Below, piece after piece: positions 8,744 to 16,698 of a stretch of DNA of 64,000 bases. The stretch covers positions 2,995,001 to 3,059,000 of the forward strand of contig NZ_CP045298.1 of NCBI RefSeq assembly GCF_009363115.1, written 5' to 3'. The stretch comes from Paenibacillus brasilensis (GTDB taxonomy: Bacteria; Bacillota; Bacilli; Paenibacillales; Paenibacillaceae). Below the pieces are notes generated by a model that worked only from the letters and a program-made list of their open reading frames with translations, did no database searches and was not told the DNA's origin. Numbering within the stretch: the stretch's first letter is position 1; each line of letters opens with the position of its first letter. The position numbers and the translations under genes are program-made.

Positions 8744-8930
8744 ATGAGTTCTCAACATAGTTTACCTGATGAGTTAAAAGTCCCTGATGATCTAAAAAAA
8801 CAGTCAGGCTTGCTGTCTCAGCCCAAAGCCGTCTGGGCGGTCGCCTTTGCCTGTGTTATTTCATTTATGGGCTTGGTTGATCCGATTCTTCCGGCCATTG
8901 CCGATCAGCTTCATGCGACTAAAGGAAGAG
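8744..8930 (+). pseudogene. YfmO-like MFS exporter, N-terminal remnant
   Basis: About 60 codons from ATG 8744 encode the start of a multidrug MFS transporter (AVAFACVISFMGLVDPILPAIADQL, the first membrane helix of YfmO-type proteins). At about 8921 homology stops inside the segment encoding HATK, and the DNA continues in another frame with the end of a universal stress protein. Most of the transporter (more than 300 codons expected) is gone. This is a deletion scar between two originally separate genes. Confidence 0.75.
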
Positions 8931-9122
8931 GGCATCTCTTACCGCATGCTGGCGGGTCATGGTGACCCGGCGAGTGTCATTTGCGAAAGTGCAAATCAGG
9001 AAAAGGTAGATCTGATTATTATAGGAACACGGGGAAAAGGGCTGGTTTCGGAAATGATATTGGGCAGTGTTAGTCATCATGTGATCCAGCATGCCCCTTG
9101 TCCTGTGTTGACAGTGAAATAA
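8921..9122 (+). pseudogene. Universal stress protein (UspA), C-terminal remnant
   Basis: Encodes the C-terminal half of a Usp domain: GDPASVICESANQEKVDLIIIGTRGKG, then LGSVSHHVIQHAPCPVLTVK, which contains the family's ATP-binding GxxG-like loop and final strand. The N-terminal half, including the first strand and nucleotide-contacting Asp, is missing; the upstream sequence is the truncated MFS gene. No credible independent start signal is present. Confidence 0.75.
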
Positions 9123-9209
9123 ATCTGAATAGAGAGAGGAGGATATTAGCATGCAGCTCAAACGTATACAACACTAAAATCACCGTATTCCGGGGAGGTC
9201 ATTGCTGAG

Positions 9210-10535
9210 GTGGCAGAGGCGACCGCAGAAGATGCCAATGCTGCTATTCAGGCCGCATCTGACGCACGTGCAGAGATGCGGGCCATGCCGGCGCACCAGC
9301 GCTCAGCCATTTTGGAAAAGCTGGCTGACCTGCTGGAGGAGCGGCGCGATGAGGCCGCGCGTATCATTGCACGCGAAGCGTCCAAACCCTGGAAGGCTGC
9401 GCTGGCAGAGGTTGACCGAACGGTGCAAACCTACAAGTTTGCAGCCGAGGAAGCCAAGCGGATTCACGGGGAAACCATCCCGCTGGATGCCGCACCGGGC
9501 GGTGAGGGCCGTATGGCCTATACGCTTAAGAAGCCCGTCGGTGTGGTCGGAGCCATCACACCCTTTAACTTCCCGATGAACCTGGTCGCCCACAAGGTTG
9601 GCCCTGCACTCGCGGCAGGTAATACGGTCGTATTGAAGCCTGCCGAGCAGACCCCGCTGTCGGCTTACCTGATCGCAGAGCTGCTCGAGCAGGCCGGCTT
9701 GCCTGCCGGCGCACTTAACGTGATCAGCGGCGATGGCAAAACCATCGGCGATGTGCTTGTCACCGATCCGCGCGTCAGCTATATCACCTTTACCGGAAGT
9801 CCGGCAGTCGGCACGGAAATTCACTCCAAGGCTGGCCTGAAGCGGGTTACACTGGAGCTGGGCTCCAATGCAGCGGTCATCATCGACCGTGATACCGAGG
9901 TGGACACGATCATCGACCGTTGTGTGAGCGGAGCGTTTGCCAATCAGGGACAGGTGTGCATCTCGGTTCAACGTATTTACGTTGTCGATGAACTGTACGA
10001 TACCTTTGTTTCCCGTTTTATCGAGACGACACAACGATTGAAAGTTGGCGATCCGCTGGAGCCGGACACAGACGTATCCGCGCTTATTTCAGCCAAGGAT
10101 GTCCAACGTGTCCGTGAGTGGCTGGATGAGGCGGTTCAAGCAGGCGCGAAGATCGCTCTCGGGGGACAAGCCAAGGGCGGTATTCTGGAGCCTACGGTTC
10201 TACTGAATGTGGACCCGACTTCCAAGGTGTCCTGTCGCGAGGTGTTTGCTCCGCTTGTGTTGATTCATCCGGTCAGCTCTATAGATGAAGCCATCGACCA
10301 TGTGAACCATTCGATTTATGGCTTGCAGGCGGGAATCTATACTCGTAATATTACGACCGCGCTGGATGCAGCGGACAAGCTAGAAGTCGGCGGCGTGGTG
10401 ATCAATGACATTCCGAGCTTCCGTGTCGACCATATGCCGTATGGTGGTGTGAAGCAAAGCGGCACCGGTCGCGAAGGTGTGAAATATGCCATGGAAGAAA
10501 TGCTGGAGACCAAGCTGGTTATCATTAAAAGGTAG
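9210..10535 (+). CDS. NAD(P)-dependent aldehyde dehydrogenase, 5' end damaged
   Basis: The aldehyde dehydrogenase fold is complete from about its 30th residue: coenzyme region GAITPFNFPMNL, KPAEQTP and FTGSPAVG, catalytic Glu in LELGS, catalytic Cys in FANQGQVCIS, and the C-terminal MPYGGVKQSGTGREG. It resembles the lactaldehyde/sulfolactaldehyde/NADP-GAPDH group; the substrate is unknown. The codons before GTG 9210 (9153-9209) also match the family (TLKSPYSGEVIAEV) but have no start codon. The well-placed ATG at 9151, behind GAGAGGAGG, runs out of frame after eight codons. An initial segment has been lost or frameshifted. Translation from GTG 9210 behind GGGGAGG is conceivable. Confidence 0.75.
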   Translation: MAEATAEDANAAIQAASDARAEMRAMPAHQRSAILEKLADLLEERRDEAARIIAREASKPWKAALAEVDRTVQTYKFAAEEAKRIHGETIPLDAAPGGEGRMAYTLKKPVGVVGAITPFNFPMNLVAHKVGPALAAGNTVVLKPAEQTPLSAYLIAELLEQAGLPAGALNVISGDGKTIGDVLVTDPRVSYITFTGSPAVGTEIHSKAGLKRVTLELGSNAAVIIDRDTEVDTIIDRCVSGAFANQGQVCISVQRIYVVDELYDTFVSRFIETTQRLKVGDPLEPDTDVSALISAKDVQRVREWLDEAVQAGAKIALGGQAKGGILEPTVLLNVDPTSKVSCREVFAPLVLIHPVSSIDEAIDHVNHSIYGLQAGIYTRNITTALDAADKLEVGGVVINDIPSFRVDHMPYGGVKQSGTGREGVKYAMEEMLETKLVIIKR

Positions 10536-10585
10536 TGTCCGGCTTAGTGCCTTTTCCCGTTATAGGAAATGTCTTTGAAAACAAA

Positions 10586-10636
10586 GAGCCACCGGGTACA
10601 GGGATTCGCCTGTACAAGCTCCGGTGGTTCTTTATT
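10586..10636 (+). terminator. Terminator after the aldehyde dehydrogenase
   Basis: GAGCCACCGG (10586-10595) pairs with CCGGTGGTTC (10621-10630), with an inner GTACAGG/CCTGTAC stem and a trailing TTTATT. Confidence 0.75.
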
Positions 10637-10768
10637 CCCAGTATAAAATTATTGCCATGGACGTCTATGGTTTTTGTCGGTTAGCTATGGTGACGCGTAT
10701 CACGGTTCAAAAGCAGCTGTACATGATGAAATCTCTGATGTAGACCTATGTAGGGTAGCAAGCTGAAG

Positions 10769-11233
10769 TTATAGCATCTTTTTGAGCTGGGATATACGGG
10801 CTTGGGAAACCTCAAGTATTTTGGCATATTCGTGCTGTGCTGCATTAGGGTGCTTTTGCATTAATTCTTTCAGATTTTCGATCATCTGCTGTGTCGATCG
10901 GCGCAGGCGCTTAGACTCCCTATTAGAGCGATCTCCGATGGGGAAAGCCGATTTGGCTGGCCTTATCATGGGACTAAGATTCGTACCGTTCTTTAGACTT
11001 TCGATACATTCCCCGCAAATAAAGCTGTCTCTAAAATAAGTCAGCTGCTCTGTTGAACCACACATTTTGCACGTTACCCCGGTATATTTTCGAAGGGCGA
11101 GAGTACCGGTTTCCTCATCTGCAAAAATCTCAACAGGGTCACCCACATTGTAATCCATAGAAATTCGCATTTCTTTGGGGATGACAATACGGCCTAACGC
11201 ATCTAAGGGACGTGTCATACCTGTACTTTTCAA
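10769..11233 (-). CDS. AbrB/SpoVT-type regulator with zinc-knuckle and C-terminal HTH
   Basis: 154 residues in three parts. Residues 1-50 are an AbrB swapped-hairpin DNA-binding domain (GMTRPLDALGRIVIPKEMR, with GDPVEIF). Residues about 54-78 form a CxxC...CxxC knuckle (CKMCG, CGEC), probably binding Zn. Residues about 110-154 are a helical region ending in an HTH-like segment (YAKILEVSQARISQLKKML). AbrB-type proteins control transition-state and sporulation genes in Bacillales. The extra knuckle and HTH distinguish this from the roughly 95-residue AbrB and Abh. It is divergent from the next MerR gene. Confidence 0.75.
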   Translation of the reverse strand: MKSTGMTRPLDALGRIVIPKEMRISMDYNVGDPVEIFADEETGTLALRKYTGVTCKMCGSTEQLTYFRDSFICGECIESLKNGTNLSPMIRPAKSAFPIGDRSNRESKRLRRSTQQMIENLKELMQKHPNAAQHEYAKILEVSQARISQLKKML

Positions 11234-11449
11234 ATGATAACCTCCTTTTTTATATCCTTATAATACTAAATGAAGAGGATAAAAAAGAATAGGCTTAGAG
11301 GAGCAATCGCATATATTAAGTAAATTGTTGAAAAGTATACAATTATATCCCAAAATATGTTTTCTTTTTTTGCGCTCTTTTCTATAAAAACATATACTTA
11401 TGGCTAAAGCTGACTTTAAGAGAGTAGAAGAATGAGGAGGGAATTAACC

Positions 11450-11815
11450 GTGTACTCCATCAGAGAAGTTCAAATCAAGAGTGGATTGCCTGCATCAACA
11501 CTGCGTTATTATGAAAAAGAGGGGATATTGCCTGATGTCGGTCGGGATGAAGGCGGAAGAAGAGTATATACGGATAAGCAAATCGACTGGATTAGGTTCC
11601 TTATGGCTATGAAAGATACCGGGATGACGATTGAAGAGATTAAGGCATATCTTGAGCTTAATGCACAAGGCGAAGCTACCATACATGAGAGAAGAGAGCT
11701 TCTTGTAGACCATAAGAAAAAGATAGAAGAACATATGGCCCAAACACAGAGCAATTTGGAGAAGATCATTCAGAAAATCGCTTATTATGATCGTGTAGTT
11801 ATGGGGAAATTTTAA
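11450..11815 (+). CDS. MerR-family transcriptional regulator
   Basis: 121 residues from GTG 11450, chosen because AGGAGG (11435-11440) lies 9 bases upstream. The earlier ATG at 11432 directly precedes that Shine-Dalgarno, which would then lie inside the coding sequence. The N-terminal winged helix (YSIREVQIKSGLPASTLRYYEKEGILPDVGR) is followed by RRVYTDKQIDWIRFLMAMKDTGMTIEEI and a C-terminal coiled-coil dimerisation helix. There are no effector cysteines. The architecture resembles the AdhR/YraB subgroup, but no neighbouring enzyme identifies a target. Confidence 0.85.
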   Translation: MYSIREVQIKSGLPASTLRYYEKEGILPDVGRDEGGRRVYTDKQIDWIRFLMAMKDTGMTIEEIKAYLELNAQGEATIHERRELLVDHKKKIEEHMAQTQSNLEKIIQKIAYYDRVVMGKF

Positions 11816-11885
11816 ACAATAGAATTGATTGAATAAGCATGAGAACTCGGCAGCTGGCGAAAAAGGCTGTGAGAAGAAGTGTAAT

Positions 11886-11936
11886 AAGGGATGAGCAGCA
11901 AGCTGAGTTTTAACGGCTTACTGTTCATCCCTTTTG
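11886..11936. terminator. Bidirectional terminator between converging genes
   Basis: AAGGGATGAGCAG (11886-11898) pairs with CTGTTCATCCCTT (11921-11933), one G-U pair, followed by TTT. It lies between the convergent MerR and Gln-rich genes. Confidence 0.7.
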
Positions 11937-11951
11937 TGTGTAAAGCCTTCT

Positions 11952-12428
11952 TTACATGCTGCTGTGTGTCGTTCTCATGCCTTGCTGGCTGTTGCTTCCA
12001 TAGTGTTGCATGTTCCCGCTGGTTGCATACTGTTGCCCAGCCATACCCATATGTTGCGGGAAGCTGTGACTCATATGGCTTCCTGTACCATAGGAAGATG
12101 GTTGCATACTGCGGGAGGCATAGTTATCACCAAATCCAGGTTGAGTCATTTGGCTGCTGGAGCGGATGGTGTTTTCCAACTGACTACACAATTGAATGAC
12201 TTGTTGGTATTGCTGCATAGCTTGTTGATGGTGCTGAATTGCGGTTTGGATCATTTGAGCCGCATTACGTTCACGTTGCACCAGGCTTTCAAGACTGGAT
12301 GCATTTTGTTGCTCTTGTTGCAGCAATTGCTGATACATGGCAGTTCCTTGCTGTGTTTGTTGTACCAATTGCTGCATAATTTGTTCGCATTGATGAAGCT
12401 GCTGTTGTGGACCCATGGTGTTGTACAC
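11952..12428 (-). CDS. Gln-rich coiled-coil protein, function unknown
   Basis: 158 residues. The first 90 are a Gln-rich helical repeat (QQLVQQTQQ, QQLLQQEQQ, HHQQAMQQYQQVIQLC) and the rest is a disordered Ser/Gln/His/Met tail. No enzyme motif, signal peptide or membrane segment is visible. The start is GTG 12428 with AAGGAG 11 bases upstream. The opposite strand also has an open frame, but this strand has the ribosome-binding site and a plausible heptad pattern. Gln-rich proteins of this sort occur in Paenibacillus and are sometimes annotated as spore-coat-like; nothing here proves that. Confidence 0.6.
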   Translation of the reverse strand: MYNTMGPQQQLHQCEQIMQQLVQQTQQGTAMYQQLLQQEQQNASSLESLVQRERNAAQMIQTAIQHHQQAMQQYQQVIQLCSQLENTIRSSSQMTQPGFGDNYASRSMQPSSYGTGSHMSHSFPQHMGMAGQQYATSGNMQHYGSNSQQGMRTTHSSM

Positions 12429-12517
12429 TGATCATCAAACTCCTTCGCTGGGTAGTTTTAGGTTTAGAACCCTCATATATTGTGGCGAAGGAAGACCATA
12501 TATATGCACAATTTTGG

Positions 12518-12997
12518 TTACAGACTGGACACCAGGATAGACGTAAATTCCTCTAGGAATACACGATCATCGTGGTCAAAGCGGCCTTTTAGCGGACTGT
12601 CAACGTCCAGAACTCCAATCAGTTCCTCATTCTTGATCAGGGGGATCACGATTTCGCTATTGGAAGCAGCGTCACAGGCGATATGTCCTGGAAATGCATG
12701 CACATCGTCGATGACTAGCGTTCTCCGTTCCGCTGCAGCTGTGCCGCATACGCCGCGTCCCAGGGGAATCCGTATACATGCGGGCAAGCCCTGGAAAGGA
12801 CCAAGTACAAGCTCGGTTCCATCATAGAGATAGAAGCCGCTCCAGTTAACATCTGGCAGAAAATGACCCAGTAGCGCAGACGCGTTCGCTAGATTGGCAA
12901 TGGTATTGGATTCATCGTGAACAAGTGCACGGAGTTGTCCAAGAACGGATTCGTATTGTTCTTGACGAGTACCTTCGTAAGGGATAGCTTGAAACAT
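12518..12997 (-). CDS. Free methionine-(R)-sulfoxide reductase, GAF domain
   Basis: 159 residues forming one GAF domain of the fRMsr (MsrC/YtsP) family, which reduces free Met-R-sulfoxide in the cytosol using thioredoxin. The three family cysteines are Cys74 (LPACIRI), Cys84 (GVCGTAA) and Cys108 (HIACDAASNSEIV), matching C84/C94/C118 of E. coli MsrC with the same spacing. WSGFYLYDG and GVLDVDSP are further family signatures. The gene is monocistronic and protects against oxidative damage. Confidence 0.9.
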   Translation of the reverse strand: MFQAIPYEGTRQEQYESVLGQLRALVHDESNTIANLANASALLGHFLPDVNWSGFYLYDGTELVLGPFQGLPACIRIPLGRGVCGTAAAERRTLVIDDVHAFPGHIACDAASNSEIVIPLIKNEELIGVLDVDSPLKGRFDHDDRVFLEEFTSILVSSL

Positions 12998-13218
12998 GTA
13001 GAGTCCACGCTCCTAACATTAATTTTTACAGGATCTGTTGCATGGATTACCAAAAATAGTCAATTATTCAAACGACTTTTACCATTGGTTAATTAATTTA
13101 AGATATAACGATTGTATACATTCAGTCAAGAGGAAAATCCATCTGTAACCTTTTGATCATTTTCGTCCTCTAATCTATGTATATCTTAATTTTAGGAAAA
13201 GGATAGGAGTTGTTAAAT

Positions 13219-14237
13219 ATGAAAAAGGTTTATTATGCACTTGGCTCAGCGGTGGTCGCCAGTTTGATCCTCACAGCAGTGCCTGTGGCTGAAGTATATG
13301 CCGCTTCCGCCCAACAAGCCAAATCGACACAGACGACCTCGGCTTCATCGCTCAAAGGGGTGGATAGTAAGCTTGTGCAAAAGGCATAAGAACATTTGAA
13401 AAACGTGACGGGCAAGAGTTTTACCCTGGACGGAGCGAAAAAATGGAGCATGGGTGGTGAGAGCGGCTGGGATTTCAGTGTAAAAGGTTTTGAGCACAGC
13501 CAGGTTAATGGTCACCCAATCAGGTGGATTAGAAAGAATATACTTGGACCAGCCCTGGAGTGAGCTAAAGGACAGCTACAAGAGGCAAATCCAATCCGCT
13601 TTGAAAACCGTGCTGCCTGGCGTAGATAAGACCCCGGAAAGGGTCAAAGTATCCTATGAAAAAAGCCAGAGCGAGCCAAAAGGGGCTTTGGGCTTATATG
13701 TGAGGTTGGATAATGACATCATTATTCTTCGTGACGGTCAAGTGATCCGTTCAATAAAGCTCATTAAGAATGAAGAAATAGATGAGGGAGTTTTAAAAGC
13801 GGCTGAGGGCGTCTTTGTCGGTCTGGAGGGTATAAAGCAGGGTACGCTGGTTGAACCGACCCAATTGCTCACGGAAAATGGAAAGACTGTGTATACTCTG
13901 GTATTTGGAACAGGACCCAATCCGGTTTTTGTGAATGTCGAGAAGGGGACAAACAAGGTCACGAAGGTCTCTGCCCATGAACTGCAGGATTCCCCCGCCA
14001 ATTATAAAGAAGCATTCAAAAAAATGAAATCCTACAGTGAGGACCAATTTGCTGAAAAATGCAGCCAAACAGTCCAAGGAGCTTTTGAAGGTTGATCTGA
14101 CTGGATATAAAGCGACTTTGGACCCGAAAATGACAGCAGTCGTGCATTTCACGAAGAGTGGATCGCCTGCTCTGATCGGTTCCTATAATTCGAAGGGGCA
14201 ATTTTATGAACTGAAATTTAAGGAATACGGAGAGTAA
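13219..14237 (+). pseudogene. Secreted protein of unknown function, nonsense plus two frameshifts
   Basis: ATG 13219 follows GGATAGGAG and opens a clear signal peptide (MKKVYYALGSAVVASLILTA, then AYAA-type cleavage region). After about 55 codons an in-frame TAA (13387) interrupts, yet coding-like sequence continues (HLKNVTGKSFTLDGAKKW). The frame shifts near 13490-13510 (into the frame with LMVTQSGGLERIYLDQPW) and again near 14060, where KKMKSYSEDQFAEK continues as AAKQSKELLKVDLTGYKATL. Joined up it would be about 338 residues with internally similar halves, like an exported Paenibacillus protein of PepSY/YcdB style. No catalytic motif was recognised. Confidence 0.65.
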
Positions 14238-14279
14238 TTCCGCAAGGGCTGTTCCTCATCTGTTTCCCGCTTGTTTCCT

Positions 14280-14420
14280 ATGGGTAAAAACAGTATAACG
14301 TTGTTGGCCATTACTGGCGCGGGGATCAATGAATTACAGGAAATTCAGTCGATGCTGGGCGTATTGTACAAGGATGTTGTGAAGAAACCGATGCGCGCCG
14401 CTACCCATGTCTCTTCCTGA
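14280..14420 (+). CDS. Short open frame of unknown nature
   Basis: 46 codons beginning MGKNSITLLAITGAGINELQ. There is no obvious ribosome-binding site and no recognised family. It may be a relic. Otherwise the 14238-14601 gap holds only a weak hairpin at 14453-14487. Confidence 0.2.
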   Translation: MGKNSITLLAITGAGINELQEIQSMLGVLYKDVVKKPMRAATHVSS

Positions 14421-14452
14421 ACACAGAGGAGCGCAAATCTCATAAAAAAAGT

Positions 14453-14495
14453 TGCCCGCCTCATTCCTGATTTTAGGAGCAGGAGGGCTATTTTT
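14453..14495 (+). terminator. Possible terminator
   Basis: GCCCGCCT (from 14453) faces AGGAGGGC (ending 14487) with imperfect pairing, followed by TATTTTTA. Confidence 0.4.
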
Positions 14496-14601
14496 ATATA
14501 TAAAAGCTTCTCAACCATAAAGAAGGTTGTGTTTGTTGGAAGTGTATGCTTAAATGTAGCGTAGATTTGTTGTCATTTTGATGCTGGAAGGATGATTGAA
14601 C

Positions 14602-15198
14602 ATGTGTGCATATGCATGTAAGGGGCATATACCACCGCTGGAAGGCCCGCGACTTCGTCTGCGAAGGATGGAAACCGCGGATGCAGCTGCAATGTTCACG
14701 TGCTGGTCTGATCCGGAGGTTCGCTGTTATTTGAACCTTTCCGGTATGTCTGGGCGTGAGGATGCAGAGGATATGATTGAGCTGTTAAATGATCTGGCGA
14801 AGACGGAGGATGCACTGCGCTGGGGAATCGAACTGAAGGAGAACGGGAAGTTGATTGGAAGCTGCGGCTTTAATTATTGGCAGACCGACGGGGCTTATAA
14901 AGCTGAAATTGGCTATGAGCTGGCCAAACGCTATTGGCGACAGGGCTACATGACCGAGGCGCTGCGGTTGGTGCTGTCATTCGGGTATAACACGATACGG
15001 TTGAATCGGATGGAAGCATTGGTGGACCCGCGCAATATAGGCTCGCAAGCCTTGCTGTCCTCAATGGGCTGGACACAGGAAGGGCTATTGCGGCAGGTGC
15101 AGCATACATCTACAGGCTTTAAGGATATGCTGGTGTATTCTTTACTGCATGAAGAGTGGCTCAGACTGGAGGCGAAGCGTAATGCTGTTTCAGTATAA
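14602..15198 (+). CDS. GNAT acetyltransferase, RimJ/RimL type
   Basis: 198 residues from ATG 14602 (GGAAGGATG at the right distance; a TTG at 14596 is also possible). It has the N-terminal LEGPRLRLRRMETADAAAMFTCWSDPEVRCYL and the acetyl-CoA loop region EIGYELAKRYWRQGYMTEALRLVLSFGYN, then NRMEALVDPRNIGSQALLSSMGW. Such enzymes acetylate protein N-termini, ribosomal proteins or small molecules; the substrate is not predictable. It overlaps the next gene by 17 bases, so the two are translationally linked although functionally unrelated. Confidence 0.85.
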   Translation: MCAYACKGHIPPLEGPRLRLRRMETADAAAMFTCWSDPEVRCYLNLSGMSGREDAEDMIELLNDLAKTEDALRWGIELKENGKLIGSCGFNYWQTDGAYKAEIGYELAKRYWRQGYMTEALRLVLSFGYNTIRLNRMEALVDPRNIGSQALLSSMGWTQEGLLRQVQHTSTGFKDMLVYSLLHEEWLRLEAKRNAVSV

Positions 15199-15949
15199 CG
15201 GCGGGTCATCGCTGTTGCACAGGCTGGGACCATTAAGTAAGCTGACTTGGGTGGGATGCTTTAGTCTGCTGTCGATGGCATGGGATTCCACGCTGCACGA
15301 ATCGGCGCTATTGGCTGTACTGATCGCTGTGGCCTGGCTAGGTGCACGTCTGACCTTGGTACGCCAGCTTCGGGCTATGTCGTTCCTGATTGGTTTAGGC
15401 ATTCCATATTTTATATTGTCTATTCTGGCGGTTCGTGAAGGACATACAGTGATGTCCTGGGGACCGATTGCGATTACAACAGAAGGGCTGGATATCGCAG
15501 GGGCGTTAACGCTGCGGATTTTTGTACTGTTTTTGGCTTCTTATATTTATCTCTCGACAACGGACCCCAGAGATTTTGTACAGGCCTTGAATTTGCATTT
15601 GCGTGTTCCTTATCGGTTTGCATTCGGTATTTCGGTGGCGCTAACGTTTTTTCCTTTGCTGGAAGAGGAAGGACGTACAATGATGGCGGCACGGCGGGTT
15701 CGTGGACAGGAGCCGCCTCGAGGGCTGAAAAATCGAATAGCCTATTGGAGCGGGTATGCGGCTGCCGTGCTCGTGAATGCAGTGAGGCGAGTCCAGCAGA
15801 CTGCGCTGGCTATGGAGGGAAAAGGTTTTGGCGCTTATGCAGACCGGACTTATCTTCGCACACTGGAGAGTGGACGTTCCAGCTACCTGGGTATTATGGC
15901 CGCTCTGGTCGCTGTAATAGCTACGGCTGTTTTATGGTGGAGCTTATAA
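15182..15949 (+). CDS. ykoC: ECF transporter transmembrane (T) component, YkoC-like
   Basis: 255 residues from ATG 15182 (GGAGG at 15168-15172), a CbiQ/EcfT family membrane protein with about five or six helices. The two cytoplasmic coupling motifs are visible as MAARRVRG and, later, TALAMEGKGFG (the Ala-Arg-Gly type coupling helices). It joins the ATPase subunit to the S component. The order T (here), S (16111), A (16691) matches the ykoC/ykoE/ykoD set, which in Bacillus imports a thiamine-related pyrimidine. A promoter-like site separates it from ykoE. Confidence 0.8.
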   Translation: MLFQYNGGSSLLHRLGPLSKLTWVGCFSLLSMAWDSTLHESALLAVLIAVAWLGARLTLVRQLRAMSFLIGLGIPYFILSILAVREGHTVMSWGPIAITTEGLDIAGALTLRIFVLFLASYIYLSTTDPRDFVQALNLHLRVPYRFAFGISVALTFFPLLEEEGRTMMAARRVRGQEPPRGLKNRIAYWSGYAAAVLVNAVRRVQQTALAMEGKGFGAYADRTYLRTLESGRSSYLGIMAALVAVIATAVLWWSL

Positions 15950-15969
15950 ACGACATTCCTTTTTTTATT

Positions 15970-16028
15970 TATATTGTCAACTTTATAAATATATTTTGGT
16001 TGACAATATAAGTGCGGGTGAATACATT
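15970..16028 (+). promoter_or_regulatory. Promoter with 12-bp inverted repeat before ykoE
   Basis: TATATTGTCAAC (15970-15981) and GTTGACAATATA (15999-16010) form a perfect inverted repeat with a 17-base spacer. The right arm contains a perfect -35 TTGACA (16000-16005), followed after 17 bases by TACATT (16023-16028). The layout (TTGTnAAC-N-GTTnACAA) resembles BirA operators. No TPP riboswitch was seen here. Confidence 0.5.
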
Positions 16029-16110
16029 TATACAGTAGCAGCTTGTACAGGGAACAATGGGGCTGTTACCTTAAACATTTAGATTATGGAGAGGAGTTAA
16101 GAAAATACAT

Positions 16111-16698
16111 ATGAAGGAATCTCGTATTTTCGCAAAATTTACAACGCTGGATATCGTGCTGATGGCGATGCTGGCAACGTTGAACGGCGTTATGACTGTT
16201 TATTTGTCACTTATTAACAAAACATTAAACAGTCTGGGAGGGCCTATTGCGACTTCCGTTATTGTCGGACTGTACATGATATATGGTTTGCTGGCCTACT
16301 ATATTATTCGCAAGCCGGGCACAGCGGTTATTGCTTATTCATTTGGCGCAGTGGTACAGTCCTTTATAGGCACTGCATACGGTTTTGCTGCTATCATCGC
16401 GGCGGCTGTATGCTATATGATCGTTGCTGAACTGGTATTTGCCTTACTGCGCTATCGACGCTGGAATGTAGCTTCGCTGATGCTGGCGGGTGGAGCCATG
16501 GTTCCGTTGTGGTTTATTGTGGCAGCCAATATGTTTGGCTATATGCATTGGGGCTGGAAGGTGCTTACGATTACACTGGTCGTGCGCATTCTCAGTGGTA
16601 TCATCCTGTGTGGTCTGCTCACGAAAGTGTTGGGCGATGCCTTGAATCGCACGGGCCTGTTAAAACGGTTTGAACTGGGACGCGCTTCGCGTGCATAG
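16111..16698 (+). CDS. ykoE: ECF transporter substrate-binding (S) component, YkoE-like
   Basis: 195 residues with six predicted membrane helices and little else. The start KFTTLDIVLMAMLATLNGVMTVYLSLI and the internal GGPIATSVIVGLYMIYGLLAYYII are characteristic of the YkoE family of S components, associated in Bacillus with thiamine precursor (HMP) uptake. GGAGAGGAG precedes the ATG. It overlaps the putative start of ykoD. The specificity assignment is by family; the BirA-like operator upstream leaves room for another vitamin. Confidence 0.8.
   Translation: MKESRIFAKFTTLDIVLMAMLATLNGVMTVYLSLINKTLNSLGGPIATSVIVGLYMIYGLLAYYIIRKPGTAVIAYSFGAVVQSFIGTAYGFAAIIAAAVCYMIVAELVFALLRYRRWNVASLMLAGGAMVPLWFIVAANMFGYMHWGWKVLTITLVVRILSGIILCGLLTKVLGDALNRTGLLKRFELGRASRA

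Noticed and set aside
9303..10034. 243-codon minus-strand frame
   Set aside because: Antisense to the aldehyde dehydrogenase core with all its catalytic motifs; no homology-like features of its own.
11934..12431. Long plus-strand frame opposite the Gln-rich gene
   Set aside because: Leu/His-rich translation typical of the complement of Gln-rich coding DNA; no ribosome-binding site, while the minus strand has one.
16006..16110. TPP riboswitch upstream of ykoE
   Set aside because: The CTGAGA and ACCTGATCTGGATAATACC-type segments are absent, although present before thiC.
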